NCBI RefSeq assembly: GCF_001894745.1
Contig: NZ_BBYF01000012.1
Span: 62,001-126,000, forward strand
Source of the DNA: Paenibacillus sp. NAIST15-1
Lineage (GTDB): Bacteria > Bacillota > Bacilli > Paenibacillales > Paenibacillaceae
Length of the DNA: 64,000 nt
Direction of reading: 5' to 3'
Numbering within the stretch: the stretch's first letter is position 1; every line of letters begins with the position of its first letter. The position numbers were made by a program, and so were the translations under genes. The notes beneath the pieces are model-generated. The model had not been told where the DNA came from, did not search any database, and saw nothing but the letters and a program-made list of their open reading frames with translations. Positions 17,561-27,040 of the stretch are shown piece by piece.

Positions 17561-18508
17561 TTACTTTCCACGCTTGTTCCGACCTTGTACGTGCACCTCT
17601 TTGACAAATGGAGCGATCCGATTCATCAGTCGCTCGGCCTTATGGACATCCTCACCTTCACGCGTGAAGCTAAAGTGCTTCTGCAAGGCTTCCATATCAT
17701 AATTCGACGTATAGAACGTAGGCTTGCGGTTCATCCGATAATTCAAGATCGAGCCAAGCACATGATCCCGAACCCATGGCGTTATATTCTCAGCACCAAT
17801 ATCATCGAATACGAGCAGATCGGTTTCCTTCATCATCTCAATGGTCTCCCGCAGCCTTTGCGGCTCCTGGAACATCGACTTGAGCTCTTCCACGAACTCA
17901 GGCATATATACGATAACCCCCGTATAGTTGGCACGGGCAAGCTCATACAATACATAGCTCATCAAGAAGGTCTTGCCGGTTCCGAACGATCCTACGAGAT
18001 ACAGTCCCTCTGGCATTAAGCCTTCACTCTTCGTCTTCTCAATATATTCAATGATGCTTAAAACAGCAGGCGTCCGTTCAATATCATTCTCCAGTATTTC
18101 GGATGCCGAATACCCCCGCTTCAATGCAGTCTCGTCCACATAGAAGGAGCGTACTCGATTATGAATCGCCTGCTGGCGTTCACTTGCCAGCAGCTTCTTG
18201 CAGGGCACCTTCCGATCATAGATATAATTGTGCCCATTCAAGTTGTCAGCGCTCAACATCGTGTAATGGCCATGGAAGTCATTTGGGCATTGATCCAAGC
18301 CCGGACAATGGGAACAATGATCATATTCCGTTACATACTGATACAGCTTGTTCATATTGATGCGAAGGTCGCGTTCCGTCAGCTCTGGATACTTGGAGCG
18401 AAATTGCATGACCTGCGGATCAGTAAGCAGCTTTTCAATTTTTTGTTCCGCATGAGCTCTGCGGGCATTAACCGGCAATTGCTTCAATATATCTCCGATT
18501 GATTCCAT
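17561..18508 (-). CDS. dnaI: Primosomal protein DnaI (helicase loader)
   Basis: AAA+ ATPase of 315 residues that loads the replicative helicase during initiation and restart. The N-terminal part has the zinc-binding Cys cluster HCSHCPGLDQCPNDFHGH; the C-terminal AAA+ part has Walker A GSFGTGKT, Walker B LLVFDDIG and sensor YTSNYD. The ATG at 18508 has GGAGGTG at good spacing. It directly follows dnaB, so the two form a primosome operon. Confidence 0.95.
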   Translation of the reverse strand: MESIGDILKQLPVNARRAHAEQKIEKLLTDPQVMQFRSKYPELTERDLRINMNKLYQYVTEYDHCSHCPGLDQCPNDFHGHYTMLSADNLNGHNYIYDRKVPCKKLLASERQQAIHNRVRSFYVDETALKRGYSASEILENDIERTPAVLSIIEYIEKTKSEGLMPEGLYLVGSFGTGKTFLMSYVLYELARANYTGVIVYMPEFVEELKSMFQEPQRLRETIEMMKETDLLVFDDIGAENITPWVRDHVLGSILNYRMNRKPTFYTSNYDMEALQKHFSFTREGEDVHKAERLMNRIAPFVKEVHVQGRNKRGK

Positions 18509-18538
18509 ACTTCGCACCTCCATTCTGATATCGCTCAA

Positions 18539-20053
18539 TTATACGCGCCCTTCGTCCAAGCGTCGCGCTAACTCACGTGCGCGCTCCAGCTCCTCAGGCG
18601 ACAATCCTGATCCAGATCCCGCTCCACTAGGCTGCACGACCGGAATCGAAGGCTTGGCGGCTTTGTTATTATAGCGGCCGCGCGAACGAGGCTGTCTGCT
18701 TGCATCTGCACGAGAGGCTTGTGTTCGGCCTGCTCCATTCACCTGCGTCTGCTCACGCGTATACGTAACTGCTTGTTCATACGTACGAATCTGCTTGACC
18801 AGCATATTGGACACAATCGCCTCAACGAAGTTCCGGTTCAATCTGTGCTCCGATCCGCTTACCAGCATCGTCATCAAATAATGAATAAGAACATTGATAA
18901 CCTCATCAGGCATCTTATAATTCAAGTCCATCTTGGTAAACATATCAAGGAATGAGTCCGGAACAGCACCCGGGAAGAACTTCTCAAGCAGCTGCGTATA
19001 CGGTGTATTGCGAAGCAGCATATTGTATTGATGAATATCGCATTTATCACGGAATTGCGGCGGCACTTCTACATAGAATTCCATTTGCACCGCGACTTCC
19101 TCTTCATGCTCTTCCTTCACTTGCTCCTTCTGCTCAATTCGATGCTGCACTCGCTCACGATGTTCGCTTCTTCGCTTGTTCTGACGGAAGTGAAGGTGGG
19201 CCCGGTGCTGAAGTTCCTCCAGTGCAACTACCCCATCCTGCGAGAAGACACCGTCTTCATCCAGCAAGCGGCACAGTTCCTGTAGAGTCAGCTCGAACTT
19301 GCGGACAACGTAATTAATTGTGCCCATACTTTCTTTATTGTATCGAAGTTGTTCTACGAACTTCCGATTATAGGATTGCTTCGGGAACCGCATAATAATA
19401 TCTGCATAATTGATGTCAACGGATTCTGGATCGGAATCTGAAATTGTCGTTCGGCTCGGGGCTACTTCTTGAAGCGCCTGTTCCAGCTCGAAATCAATGA
19501 CATGCGTATTTAATCGGAACAGTTCATAGAAAGGAACAGATATGTTCTCCCGCTGTATATTGGAGGCGACTCCTTCATAGGGATCTTCCGTCGTAAACTG
19601 CTGGCGCAAGGATAGCACCGCATATTTGCCGACCTTATCCCGTAAGAGAAGCGTCAAATGCTGTGTCTCGAAAAATTCCTTCGGAGACAGCGGACACTGC
19701 ATCTCATACTCATACATACAATCATCCATATCAGGCAGCATCACTCTTGACGTGTTCAACAAACCTACAGCTTCAAGCTTGGAGGCTTGCTCTATGAAAT
19801 ACGTACGCCCCTTCTCACTTGGCTCCAATCCAAGAAGAAGGAACAACCGGCGCTGCGCATCTATTGCTGAATACCCCGTCTTGTCCGATGCTACATGCTG
19901 GCAGAGAAGCTGATACATGCCGATCGCAAATGCCCCCACCATTGGCTGATACACATGGGACAGCATCTTCTGATCCAACTCGCTTAAGCTAAATTCCCGG
20001 TAAGTCACATAACGATGATGTTCTGTAAAATGGTGCATATTCGACATCCGCAT
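18539..20053 (-). CDS. dnaB: Replication initiation and membrane attachment protein DnaB
   Basis: Gram-positive primosome protein of about 504 residues that acts with DnaD and DnaI to load helicase at the origin. It has the N-terminal winged-helix DDBH1 region, a central charged coiled-coil-like stretch (HRERVQHRIEQKEQVKEEHE), and the C-terminal DDBH2 domain (YNMLLRNTPYTQLLEKFFPG ... EVINVLIHYLM). The C-terminus is basic and low-complexity (ASRQPRSRGRYNN). The start is uncertain: ATG at 20053 has AAGGAG 14 nt upstream; an upstream in-frame start at 20191 would add a hydrophobic stretch not usual for the family. Confidence 0.92.
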   Translation of the reverse strand: MRMSNMHHFTEHHRYVTYREFSLSELDQKMLSHVYQPMVGAFAIGMYQLLCQHVASDKTGYSAIDAQRRLFLLLGLEPSEKGRTYFIEQASKLEAVGLLNTSRVMLPDMDDCMYEYEMQCPLSPKEFFETQHLTLLLRDKVGKYAVLSLRQQFTTEDPYEGVASNIQRENISVPFYELFRLNTHVIDFELEQALQEVAPSRTTISDSDPESVDINYADIIMRFPKQSYNRKFVEQLRYNKESMGTINYVVRKFELTLQELCRLLDEDGVFSQDGVVALEELQHRAHLHFRQNKRRSEHRERVQHRIEQKEQVKEEHEEEVAVQMEFYVEVPPQFRDKCDIHQYNMLLRNTPYTQLLEKFFPGAVPDSFLDMFTKMDLNYKMPDEVINVLIHYLMTMLVSGSEHRLNRNFVEAIVSNMLVKQIRTYEQAVTYTREQTQVNGAGRTQASRADASRQPRSRGRYNNKAAKPSIPVVQPSGAGSGSGLSPEELERARELARRLDEGRV

Positions 20054-20170
20054 CGTCGTATCTTTCTCTCCTTCCGCTCTTATCAGTCCACCTATTGTAA
20101 CATAAATGGGGTCTGCTCGTCCGACAAAATCGTGGTAAAAAAGACACGCTATACCGATCGCAAACAGCAT

Positions 20171-20210
20171 TAAAAAAAGCGCAGAGAGCAAGTTATATGC
20201 TCATCTGCGC
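20171..20210 (-). terminator. Intrinsic terminator of the phosphotransferase gene
   Basis: Minus strand GCGCAGATGAGCA / TGCTCTCTGCGC stem followed by TTTTTTTAA. Confidence 0.85.
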
Positions 20211-20327
20211 AGGTCGAAATATGAATATATTCTATTCATGATTCATGATTGTCTGCTCAAACAAAATCACGTTAAAAGGCGATCGATCACTTTCAATGAA
20301 CGCTCCTGAATTGTGTAATTACTTTAT

Positions 20328-21134
20328 TCAATCCGATATCCAATCATCGAAATGATCGGATACAAACTGAATTTCGCTTTCATAATGCGCTAAATGTCCT
20401 TCTTCCACCATTTTTTGAAAGGCAGGATTTCCATCAGCGGCCCCCGTTCTCAATGTATGGCACAGCGCAGTCAAACGCTCAATAATCCACCGCCGCAAAT
20501 CGTTAGGCACCGGACTCCCATACGCTTCAAGAAACAAATGAATTCGCCGACGGCGCTCTACAGCGTGTAAATCTGCTTGGTATGCTACTGTATTACCAAT
20601 ACAATGATCCGGCGCGAAACTGGAAAGCGGAACCGATGTGTATAGAGAATACGCAATGTCCCACATACGCGGACCAGGTCCGGCCATGTCAAAATCAATT
20701 AGCGCCACAGGCGCCTCCTGTTGAAAGACTACATTATACAATGCAGCATCATTATGACAGATTACTTCATGCTCGCCTTCATCAGGATAGCTGAGCTGCC
20801 ATTTGCCCCCTCTTAGGAAAGCGAACCCTTCTGTCGCATCATGGAACCGGCGCTGAAGACGCGCCAAGCCTACAAGCGTCTCGTCCGACCACATGTATGG
20901 TTCAAGGTCAGGGTAGTTGTTTCCTGGAACTTCTCCAGAAATAAATGACAAGATTTCACGATCAGAGTCATCGATTCCGAGAAATCTGGGCGCCCCCTCA
21001 AAACCTTGCTGCTCCAAATGTAGCAGCAGTTCATGTACAAACGGACTCCAATAGCCTGTTGGGCGGCGAACCGTGTTCGCCATGCGCACAATATGATTCA
21101 CATTGCCGCCTGTTAATACTTCCTCCTGCGTCAC
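20328..21134 (-). CDS. Aminoglycoside phosphotransferase-fold kinase
   Basis: A 268-residue protein of the APH/choline kinase family. The catalytic loop is CHNDAALYNVVF (His-x-Asp plus Asn) and the metal-binding segment is ALIDFDMAGPGPRMWDIAY. These transfer phosphate from ATP to a small hydroxylated molecule; the family includes homoserine, choline, fructosamine and antibiotic kinases, and the substrate cannot be told here. GTG start at 21134 with TGAGG upstream. Single-gene unit with its own terminator. Confidence 0.85.
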   Translation of the reverse strand: MTQEEVLTGGNVNHIVRMANTVRRPTGYWSPFVHELLLHLEQQGFEGAPRFLGIDDSDREILSFISGEVPGNNYPDLEPYMWSDETLVGLARLQRRFHDATEGFAFLRGGKWQLSYPDEGEHEVICHNDAALYNVVFQQEAPVALIDFDMAGPGPRMWDIAYSLYTSVPLSSFAPDHCIGNTVAYQADLHAVERRRRIHLFLEAYGSPVPNDLRRWIIERLTALCHTLRTGAADGNPAFQKMVEEGHLAHYESEIQFVSDHFDDWISD

Positions 21135-21220
21135 TTGCCTATTACCTCATTTCTAGTACGCTGCACATTGATGTAAACCATCCGTTATATTAGATGGCAA
21201 TGACCGCTATTCACGTTCTG

Positions 21221-23068
21221 CTAATCTACATTTTCTGCCGCAACTGCTGACACCGCTTCTTGTTCATGATGTCGCTTCAGGAATTCGACGATGCCTCGAT
21301 AGACACGCATCTCATTTTCTTTCTTAGAGAATCCATGTCCTTCATCATCCAGTACAATATATTCCACCTCGCGCCCAAGCTGGCGAAGTTTCTCAACAAT
21401 CTGATCAGACTCTTCCTTCACAACGCGAGGATCATTCGCCCCTTGAATAACCAGCATCGGATTCGTCATGCTCTCTAAGTACGTAATCGGAGAATCCGTG
21501 ATGAAGCGTTCCTTATCCTGTTCCGGATCCCCTACCCATTGCTTCATAATCGGCTTCCAATGATCTGGTACAGAATTGTAGAACGTGAATAAGTTGCTGA
21601 CACCGAAAATATCGACAGCAGCTCGGAAGTAATCGGCATGTCGTCCAGCTAGCAGAAGCGTCATATAACCTCCATAGCTGCCACCTACCACGAAGAGGCG
21701 CTCTTTCGAAGAGATGCCCTGCTCGAACAACCACTCCATCCCTGCCACACAATCGAGACGTGGCCCTTCACCCCAGTCGCCTTCGACAAGCTTGACGAAG
21801 GAACTGCCGTAGCCCGTGCTGCCGCGGAAGTTCGGTGCAAATACATGGTACCCTTGTGCAAGGAAGTATTGGAACATACTGCGGAAAAAGCGGCGTTCTG
21901 CGGACTGAGGCCCGCCATGCGGCCAGAAAATCGTATAACCGTTCGCCAGTTCATCCTTCGCACGGAACAACAGAGCCTCAATCTCCATCCCATCGAAGGA
22001 GGAATAGGACACAACCTCAGGATCAACTAATTGCTCAGATGTTAGACCAACCGGCATATTTTGCGTAAGCTGCACCCAAGTTGTGCCTTCTTCCAGCTTA
22101 TAGATATTGGTCGGCGTAACCGCACCACGATTGAGGATGTACAAGGCTCCCGACTTCGCAACATGAAGCTGATTCAAAATTGGCGTCGGCATCTCGATTG
22201 CCTCTGGCGTGCCTGTATCAAGAGGAATACGGTACAATCTATCCTCTACTCCGACCTCTGTCACGAGATAAAGCGTCCGTGTATCCTTATGCCACTTGAG
22301 TTCCATGCCGCTCTCATGCTCAATTCGGCACAATTCAGCATATTGCTGGGTAGGAATATGGTAGGTAGCCACATAAGCGAACTCTGCCTTGTAGTCTGTC
22401 AAGAAGGCGACCGTATCCTCATCGACAAAGACCGCGCTCAAGCTCAGGTGCACCTCATCCGCCCCAGCTTGAGGAACAAGAGGGAAGTCCCCCTCTTCCG
22501 TGTGTACGTAGCAAACTTGATAGGTGTTGCCGTAAGACTTGGCATACACGAACCGCTTCTCACTCGGACTTACTGACTCCAGCTGATGCAGAGCATCCTG
22601 CCCCTCAATAAGCAGCTCATCCTGCTTCGTACGGAGATTGTATACACGAGCATTCAAAAAGGACGGGTTATTCCGGCTCGTGCAATAATAGACACGCTCC
22701 CCGTCATCAGACAAATGTGCAAAATAGAACTTATCTTTTTCATCTGCCTCAAGCAATGGCAGAGGCTTTCCTCCCTCTGTCGGAAGCGCATACATATGAT
22801 AGTTCTCATCGCCATCTCTATCGAAGCCGCATAGGATATGACGCTGCTGCGGATCAATCGAGATAAAATTGCTTACTTGATCGTTATACGTTAATGGATA
22901 TGGGAATGATGGCTTGCCTTGATTCAAATCTATGGCCCACAAGTTGTAATGACCATTCAAGTTGCTGCTGAATATAAGCTTTGTCTCGTCCAGGCTCACC
23001 GTGAACTGGCGGATGACTGTCGATTGAAAATATTGTTCAACATCAGGTTTTGGAAATTGCAACAACAT
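21221..23068 (-). CDS. S9 family (prolyl oligopeptidase-type) peptidase
   Basis: Cytosolic serine peptidase of 615 residues. The first 350 residues form a beta-propeller with repeats of the FSSNLNGHYNLWAID and YYCTSRNN kind; the last 250 are an alpha/beta hydrolase with nucleophile GGSYGGYM, Asp in QGANDPRV and His in DDEGHGF. No signal peptide. AAGGAGG lies 7 nt before the ATG. By family it releases amino acids or dipeptides from short peptides; an acylaminoacyl-peptidase role is also possible. Confidence 0.93.
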   Translation of the reverse strand: MLLQFPKPDVEQYFQSTVIRQFTVSLDETKLIFSSNLNGHYNLWAIDLNQGKPSFPYPLTYNDQVSNFISIDPQQRHILCGFDRDGDENYHMYALPTEGGKPLPLLEADEKDKFYFAHLSDDGERVYYCTSRNNPSFLNARVYNLRTKQDELLIEGQDALHQLESVSPSEKRFVYAKSYGNTYQVCYVHTEEGDFPLVPQAGADEVHLSLSAVFVDEDTVAFLTDYKAEFAYVATYHIPTQQYAELCRIEHESGMELKWHKDTRTLYLVTEVGVEDRLYRIPLDTGTPEAIEMPTPILNQLHVAKSGALYILNRGAVTPTNIYKLEEGTTWVQLTQNMPVGLTSEQLVDPEVVSYSSFDGMEIEALLFRAKDELANGYTIFWPHGGPQSAERRFFRSMFQYFLAQGYHVFAPNFRGSTGYGSSFVKLVEGDWGEGPRLDCVAGMEWLFEQGISSKERLFVVGGSYGGYMTLLLAGRHADYFRAAVDIFGVSNLFTFYNSVPDHWKPIMKQWVGDPEQDKERFITDSPITYLESMTNPMLVIQGANDPRVVKEESDQIVEKLRQLGREVEYIVLDDEGHGFSKKENEMRVYRGIVEFLKRHHEQEAVSAVAAENVD

Positions 23069-23190
23069 GCTTCTTCCTCCTTATATGCCCAAACATTGGG
23101 TTAAGTGGTATATGAATATTCTAGATGTATAATAGTTCCATCATAACGTTTTCGTTGATCGTGGTAAAGTCCCGTCCATAGCACGCACAA

Positions 23191-23220
23191 GCCGCAGCAC
23201 CTCCTTGCAGGTGCTGCGGC
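23191..23220. repeat. Strong GC-rich inverted repeat downstream of the ABC-F gene
   Basis: Perfect 12-bp arms GCCGCAGCACCT / AGGTGCTGCGGC around CCTTGC, 90 bp after the ABC-F stop codon. No T run follows on either strand, so it may stabilise the 3' end or act with Rho rather than as a classical terminator. Confidence 0.6.
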
Positions 23221-23307
23221 GGTTCTGGTTGAGTGTGCTTCACTGCATTGGCTAAGGATAGTAAAGTCATTCCCGATTAGCGAATTACGAACTGTTAAGC
23301 TCCTTGC

Positions 23308-25047
23308 TTATAGCTGCTTGCGCCGCTTAAGCAGCTCCGTATATTGCCGTTCCAGCTCTTCGATGTTATCCCCCTTGCGCGGAGCAGACAAACGTCCCAT
23401 CAAGTCCGCCCATTCCAGATCCAGCTTCAATCGCTCCTCAGCCGACATCGATGTGAACGATTGTTCATTTTTCATAGCTTCCTGTGCAAGTACAAATTCT
23501 GAAGAGCCTCCTGCCTCAGCAGGTCGAGGGCGCTGTCGCTCACGAAATGCTTCAATCGTCATCCATTCCAGCTCTCCGTCACGGAACACAATCGTATGGG
23601 TAGCCGTTCGATTCAGCAGCATGCGATCATGCGTCGCGAACAGGATCGTCCCCGGATACTCAAGCAGTACACGCTCCAGCTCCTCACGCGTGTCGATATC
23701 CAAATAGTTCGTCGGCTCATCAAGCAGCAGCATATTTGCTTCGCTCATGAACAGTTTGGCGAGCTGTGTCTTCACCTTCTCGCCCCCACTTAGCTGCCAT
23801 ACCGGCTTCAAAGCCTCATCCCGGCGCAGTCTAAGCCTAGCCAATACCGTCCGCACCATCGTCTGATCATAGGCGCTCGACTTCAATACATTATCCAGTA
23901 CACTGGCCTGCAGATCTAAGGCATACAGCTTCTGATCGAAATACGCCATTCGCGCACTAGGAGAGAAGCGAATTCGCCCTTCCTCCATCGTCGCATCTCG
24001 CTCTCCTGCAGTTCTCAGCTCATAGGCCTCCACCAATCGACGGAGTAAGGTTGTCTTCCCAGCTCCATTCGAACCGACTAAGGCCACACGCATATTCGGC
24101 CGAATGCTGAAGGAACTGCTCTGTAACAACTCACGGTCGCCTGCACGCAGCGCAAGCCCTTGAACCTCCACAGCCTGCTTGCTGCGAATCGGAGCATGGC
24201 ATTCCGCATTGAACAACACCTGCACCTGCTCAAATGGCTTTTCCACGACCTCCAACTGATCAAGACGCTTCTCTATCGCTTTAACCGTCTTCTCTACCTT
24301 CGCCTGCTTGCGATTGAAGTGTGGACGCGCAAGCCTCATTTCCTTACTGGTCAACCCCTTCTTAGGCCTGCTGACCTTACTTGCCTGTTCCTTCTTCTCT
24401 ACAATCGCTTCCTGCAATCGGCCTCTCTCCGCGACATAATTGTCATACGAGCGTTGGTGCTCCAGCCGCAGTCGTTCCTTTTCCCTGCGATAATCCTCAT
24501 ATCCACCAGTAAAGACATGAATCTGTTCGTTCTCCACTTCCCAGATTCTCGTTGCCACATGATTGAGCAGCGTTCGGTCATGTGAAATGAACAATAACGC
24601 GCCTGTTCTGGAATATTCGATCATTCGATCCTCAAGCCACTCCATTCCTTCCACATCCAAATGGCTTGTCGGTTCATCGAGCATCAACAGTCCTGCACCT
24701 GCGTTCATGGCCTCATTCAATCGGCGCTTCGTCCGTTCGCCGCCACTTAATGTTACTTCCTCTGCTTCTTCCTCCCGCACATCATCTAGTTGTGGCACGA
24801 AGGATGTTACCACATTGCAGACTACGTTTCCTTCATCCGGCTCTACCATGCCAGCCAATATACGCTGCAATGTCGTCTTCCCGACTCCGTTGGCGCCAAT
24901 AAGGCCGATTCGATCTCCTGCATAAATGCGAAGAGAACCGTCCGTGCGGAACAAGCGGCGATCGGCTACATAGGCCGCCAATTGATGGGCTTCCAATACA
25001 AGATGCCCCGATTTATTTTTGAATTGTGCTATATGGTTGATAGTCAT
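23308..25047 (-). CDS. ABC-F type ribosomal protection protein
   Basis: Soluble twin-ATPase of 579 residues without membrane segments. The first ABC domain has GANGVGKTT and LSGGERTKRR with DEPTSHLD; the second has GSNGAGKTT, LSGGEKVKTQ and DEPTNYLD. Between them is a long charged linker (EKKEQASKVSRPKKGLTSKE onwards) as in Vga/Msr/VmlR antibiotic-resistance factors, which bind the E site and displace drugs from the peptidyl transferase centre. The drug class cannot be read from sequence. The ATG at 25047 has GGGAGG upstream, and this Shine-Dalgarno is part of a terminator hairpin; together with the overlapping leader ORF this indicates drug-inducible attenuation. Confidence 0.9.
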   Translation of the reverse strand: MTINHIAQFKNKSGHLVLEAHQLAAYVADRRLFRTDGSLRIYAGDRIGLIGANGVGKTTLQRILAGMVEPDEGNVVCNVVTSFVPQLDDVREEEAEEVTLSGGERTKRRLNEAMNAGAGLLMLDEPTSHLDVEGMEWLEDRMIEYSRTGALLFISHDRTLLNHVATRIWEVENEQIHVFTGGYEDYRREKERLRLEHQRSYDNYVAERGRLQEAIVEKKEQASKVSRPKKGLTSKEMRLARPHFNRKQAKVEKTVKAIEKRLDQLEVVEKPFEQVQVLFNAECHAPIRSKQAVEVQGLALRAGDRELLQSSSFSIRPNMRVALVGSNGAGKTTLLRRLVEAYELRTAGERDATMEEGRIRFSPSARMAYFDQKLYALDLQASVLDNVLKSSAYDQTMVRTVLARLRLRRDEALKPVWQLSGGEKVKTQLAKLFMSEANMLLLDEPTNYLDIDTREELERVLLEYPGTILFATHDRMLLNRTATHTIVFRDGELEWMTIEAFRERQRPRPAEAGGSSEFVLAQEAMKNEQSFTSMSAEERLKLDLEWADLMGRLSAPRKGDNIEELERQYTELLKRRKQL

Positions 25048-25196
25048 AAAAAAACCTCCCTGGATAACCCAGAGAGGATAGTGTGCATACGGCTGCAAGC
25101 CTGCGCTTCACTTATGATATGGAATCGAACAAGTATGCTATGCACGTGTCTATACACATATGCTACAGCAATCCGTTCTAAGCAGTGATGCATCAC
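25044..25196 (-). CDS. Putative leader ORF of the ABC-F gene
   Basis: A 50-codon frame that starts with GTG at 25196 (GAGGAG 9 nt upstream; ATG at 25193 is the next codon) and stops in the overlap ATGA with the ABC-F start. It encodes a His-, Arg- and Val-rich peptide (MMHHCLERIAVAYVYRHV...) with no similarity I recognise. A six-codon ORF (MRRYGK) just before it ends in the overlap TGATG. Ribosomes stalled here by an antibiotic could change RNA folding and let transcription reach the resistance gene. That role is inferred from position and structure. Confidence 0.55.
   Translation of the reverse strand: MMHHCLERIAVAYVYRHVHSILVRFHIISEAQACSRMHTILSGLSREVFL
25048..25077 (-). terminator. Attenuator terminator overlapping the ABC-F ribosome binding site
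   Basis: Minus-strand RNA CCUCUCUGG / CCAGGGAGG (9 bp with one U-G pair) with a short loop, directly followed by seven U. The 3' arm contains the GGGAGG ribosome binding site, so this hairpin can block both transcription and translation. Confidence 0.75.
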
Positions 25197-25338
25197 TTCC
25201 CGTATCTCCTCATTCAAAATTGACACTGAGGTAGTGAGTACAAGTGCAGCACCGTGCGTTATTCCTTTACAAAATAAGTGATAAATGATGCAAGCTATAA
25301 ATATAACGGCCGATATCAATCTGCGAAAATGGGCAGAT

Positions 25339-25350
25339 CTATCCTCTCTG
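25339..25350 (-). promoter_or_regulatory. Candidate anti-terminator arm for the ABC-F leader
   Basis: On the minus strand CAGAGAGGATAG, the exact 12-nt complement of CTATCCTCTCTG at 25070-25081, which forms the 5' arm of the attenuator. Pairing would free the ribosome binding site. Upstream, TTGACA (25375-25380) and a poor -10 TACGTT (25351-25356) are 18 bp apart; if that promoter is used, transcription would begin inside this arm, so a more distal start is needed for full pairing. Confidence 0.5.
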
Positions 25351-25527
25351 AACGTACATTTTGAAATATAAAGCTGTCAAAATGACTTCTATCAGATCAG
25401 ATTAGTTCTCCATCGCAGTAGATACCTTGCCCTTTCATTCGAATAAAATCTTACGCATCGAAAAGTTCTGATGCGATCTGTATCATTGTATGCCAATTTA
25501 CTCAAATTTATCAAGTACCATTTTACA

Positions 25528-25824
25528 TTAAAACATCTGATACCCGCTCTTGCGTAAGAAATAAATCGTCTTCCCGCTAATATATGCCCCTGCAAGTCCA
25601 GCAATCGCCGTTAAATATCCCTGCAAGCCGATGCCTGCCAAATTGTCCATAATCGAGGCATCCTGCTTCCACAACATAATAACCATTGCTGGCAGCAATA
25701 CGACTAAATAGATGCCGATCGGGAACCACGTTGTCTTCATCAGCATGTTCAGAATAAAGCCTATGCCGAACATCATCACAAAGAATAGCACCATTAATAT
25801 GAAGACCATTATCCAGCCCAACAT
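25528..25824 (-). CDS. yuiB: YuiB-like small membrane protein
   Basis: A 98-residue protein with three or four hydrophobic helices, starting MLGWIMVFILMVLFFVMM and including FGIGFILNMLMKTTWFPIG, the segment typical of the YuiB family. Function unknown; in Bacillus the gene lies near the same yumB/yumC genes. AGGAGG lies 11 nt upstream of the ATG. A weak hairpin (25450-25475) lies downstream. Confidence 0.75.
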   Translation of the reverse strand: MLGWIMVFILMVLFFVMMFGIGFILNMLMKTTWFPIGIYLVVLLPAMVIMLWKQDASIMDNLAGIGLQGYLTAIAGLAGAYISGKTIYFLRKSGYQMF

Positions 25825-26071
25825 GTTGCAACCCGCCTCCTGCTTCGCTTTGCACAATCTATTATTATCCAATTAAATATCCATATTTCGCTAATTCCTG
25901 AATAGTCTTAGTGTACTTGTACCAAGGCCAAAAATCAACGAACATTCAGTGACATTTATCACCTCTTAGTTGAATGCACTGCAAATAATAGCTACAATGA
26001 CTTTAGTATGGCGATTTACACAAAAGTGGTTGTGGTACACAATCTTTTATGATAACGGAGGATAACGCGAT

Positions 26072-26824
26072 ATGAATGAAGCTGCTTTAACGCTCGACGG
26101 TTGGTATGCACTCCATGATTTCCGCACGATCAACTGGGCTCAATGGAAAAAAGCGGACGATGAAGAGCGTGCGCATGCGCTTGAGGAATTGCAAACGTTA
26201 TGGTCGGAATGGTCCGAAACGGAAGCAGATAAGAAGGGCAGCACTGTCGTATACAGCATCGTAGGCCAAAAAGCCGACTTTGTCATTTTCCACCTTCGTG
26301 AAACACTCGAAGAGCTTAACGCGCTTGAAAATGCGCTGAATAAAACGTCTTTCGCTCAATTTACAACACCAACTTATTCCTATGTCAGCATCGTTGAATT
26401 AAGCAATTATATGACGAAGCCAGGATCGACCGAAGATCCAATGGAGAATCCGGAAATTATCGCGCGGCTGAAGCCAACCTTGCCGCAGAGCAAGCACATC
26501 TGCTTCTATCCAATGAACAAGAAGCGTGACTTGGCCGACAACTGGTACATGCTGTCCATGGAGGAGCGCCGCAATATGATGCGCAGCCATGGCATGATCG
26601 GCCGAGGCTATGCGGGTAAAGTGAAGCAAATCATCACAGGCTCGGTAGGTCTGGATGATTGGGAATGGGGCGTTACGTTATTCAGTGACGATCCGCTTCA
26701 GTTCAAGAAGCTCATTTATGAAATGCGCTTCGACGAAGTGAGCGCCCGCTTCGGCGAGTTCGGCTCCTTCTATGTAGGCAACCTGCTTACACCAGATACC
26801 CTGAATGATATGATGAAAATTTAA
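26072..26824 (+). CDS. hemQ: Coproheme decarboxylase HemQ
   Basis: Chlorite-dismutase-like enzyme of 250 residues that makes heme b from coproheme III in the last step of the coproporphyrin-dependent pathway of Gram-positive bacteria. The catalytic Tyr lies in [10 protein letters not shown], followed by [22 protein letters not shown], which holds the proximal His. Length and motifs are full. GGAGG lies upstream. It has its own terminator at 26872-26908. Its product also feeds the heme A synthase encoded at 50311. Confidence 0.95.
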   Translation: MNEAALTLDGWYALHDFRTINWAQWKKADDEERAHALEELQTLWSEWSETEADKKGSTVVYSIVGQKADFVIFHLRETLEELNALENALNKTSFAQFTTPTYSYVSIVELSNYMTKPGSTEDPMENPEIIARLKPTLPQSKHICFYPMNKKRDLADNWYMLSMEERRNMMRSHGMIGRGYAGKVKQIITGSVGLDDWEWGVTLFSDDPLQFKKLIYEMRFDEVSARFGEFGSFYVGNLLTPDTLNDMMKI

Positions 26825-26871
26825 GATAAGATTTTGAGATTCATCCGTATGGAATGCCAATTCCGGCATCG

Positions 26872-26908
26872 AAAGGCCTGTATGATTGCGATCATGCAGG
26901 CCTTTTGC
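26872..26908 (+). terminator. Intrinsic terminator of hemQ
   Basis: Stem AAAGGCCTGTATGAT / ATCATGCAGGCCTTTT. Confidence 0.85.
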
Positions 26909-26932
26909 GTCTCTGCTTGTCATATGGCAGCA

Positions 26933-26980
26933 AACAAAAAGCCGCTGGTATCCCCGATTAAAGACCGAAGATGCAGCGGC
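26933..26980 (-). terminator. Intrinsic terminator of the NDH-2 gene
   Basis: Minus strand GCCGCTGCATC / GATACCAGCGGC stem followed by TTTTTGTTTG. Confidence 0.75.
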
Positions 26981-27040
26981 ATATATTTGATTTAACACTA
27001 TGATCTTAACCAATCAACCGTAAAACGGGTCACGTTCTTC

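Noticed and set aside
23191-23220. GC-rich hairpin considered as the ABC-F terminator
   Set aside because: Perfect stem but no T run on either strand; kept only as an inverted repeat.
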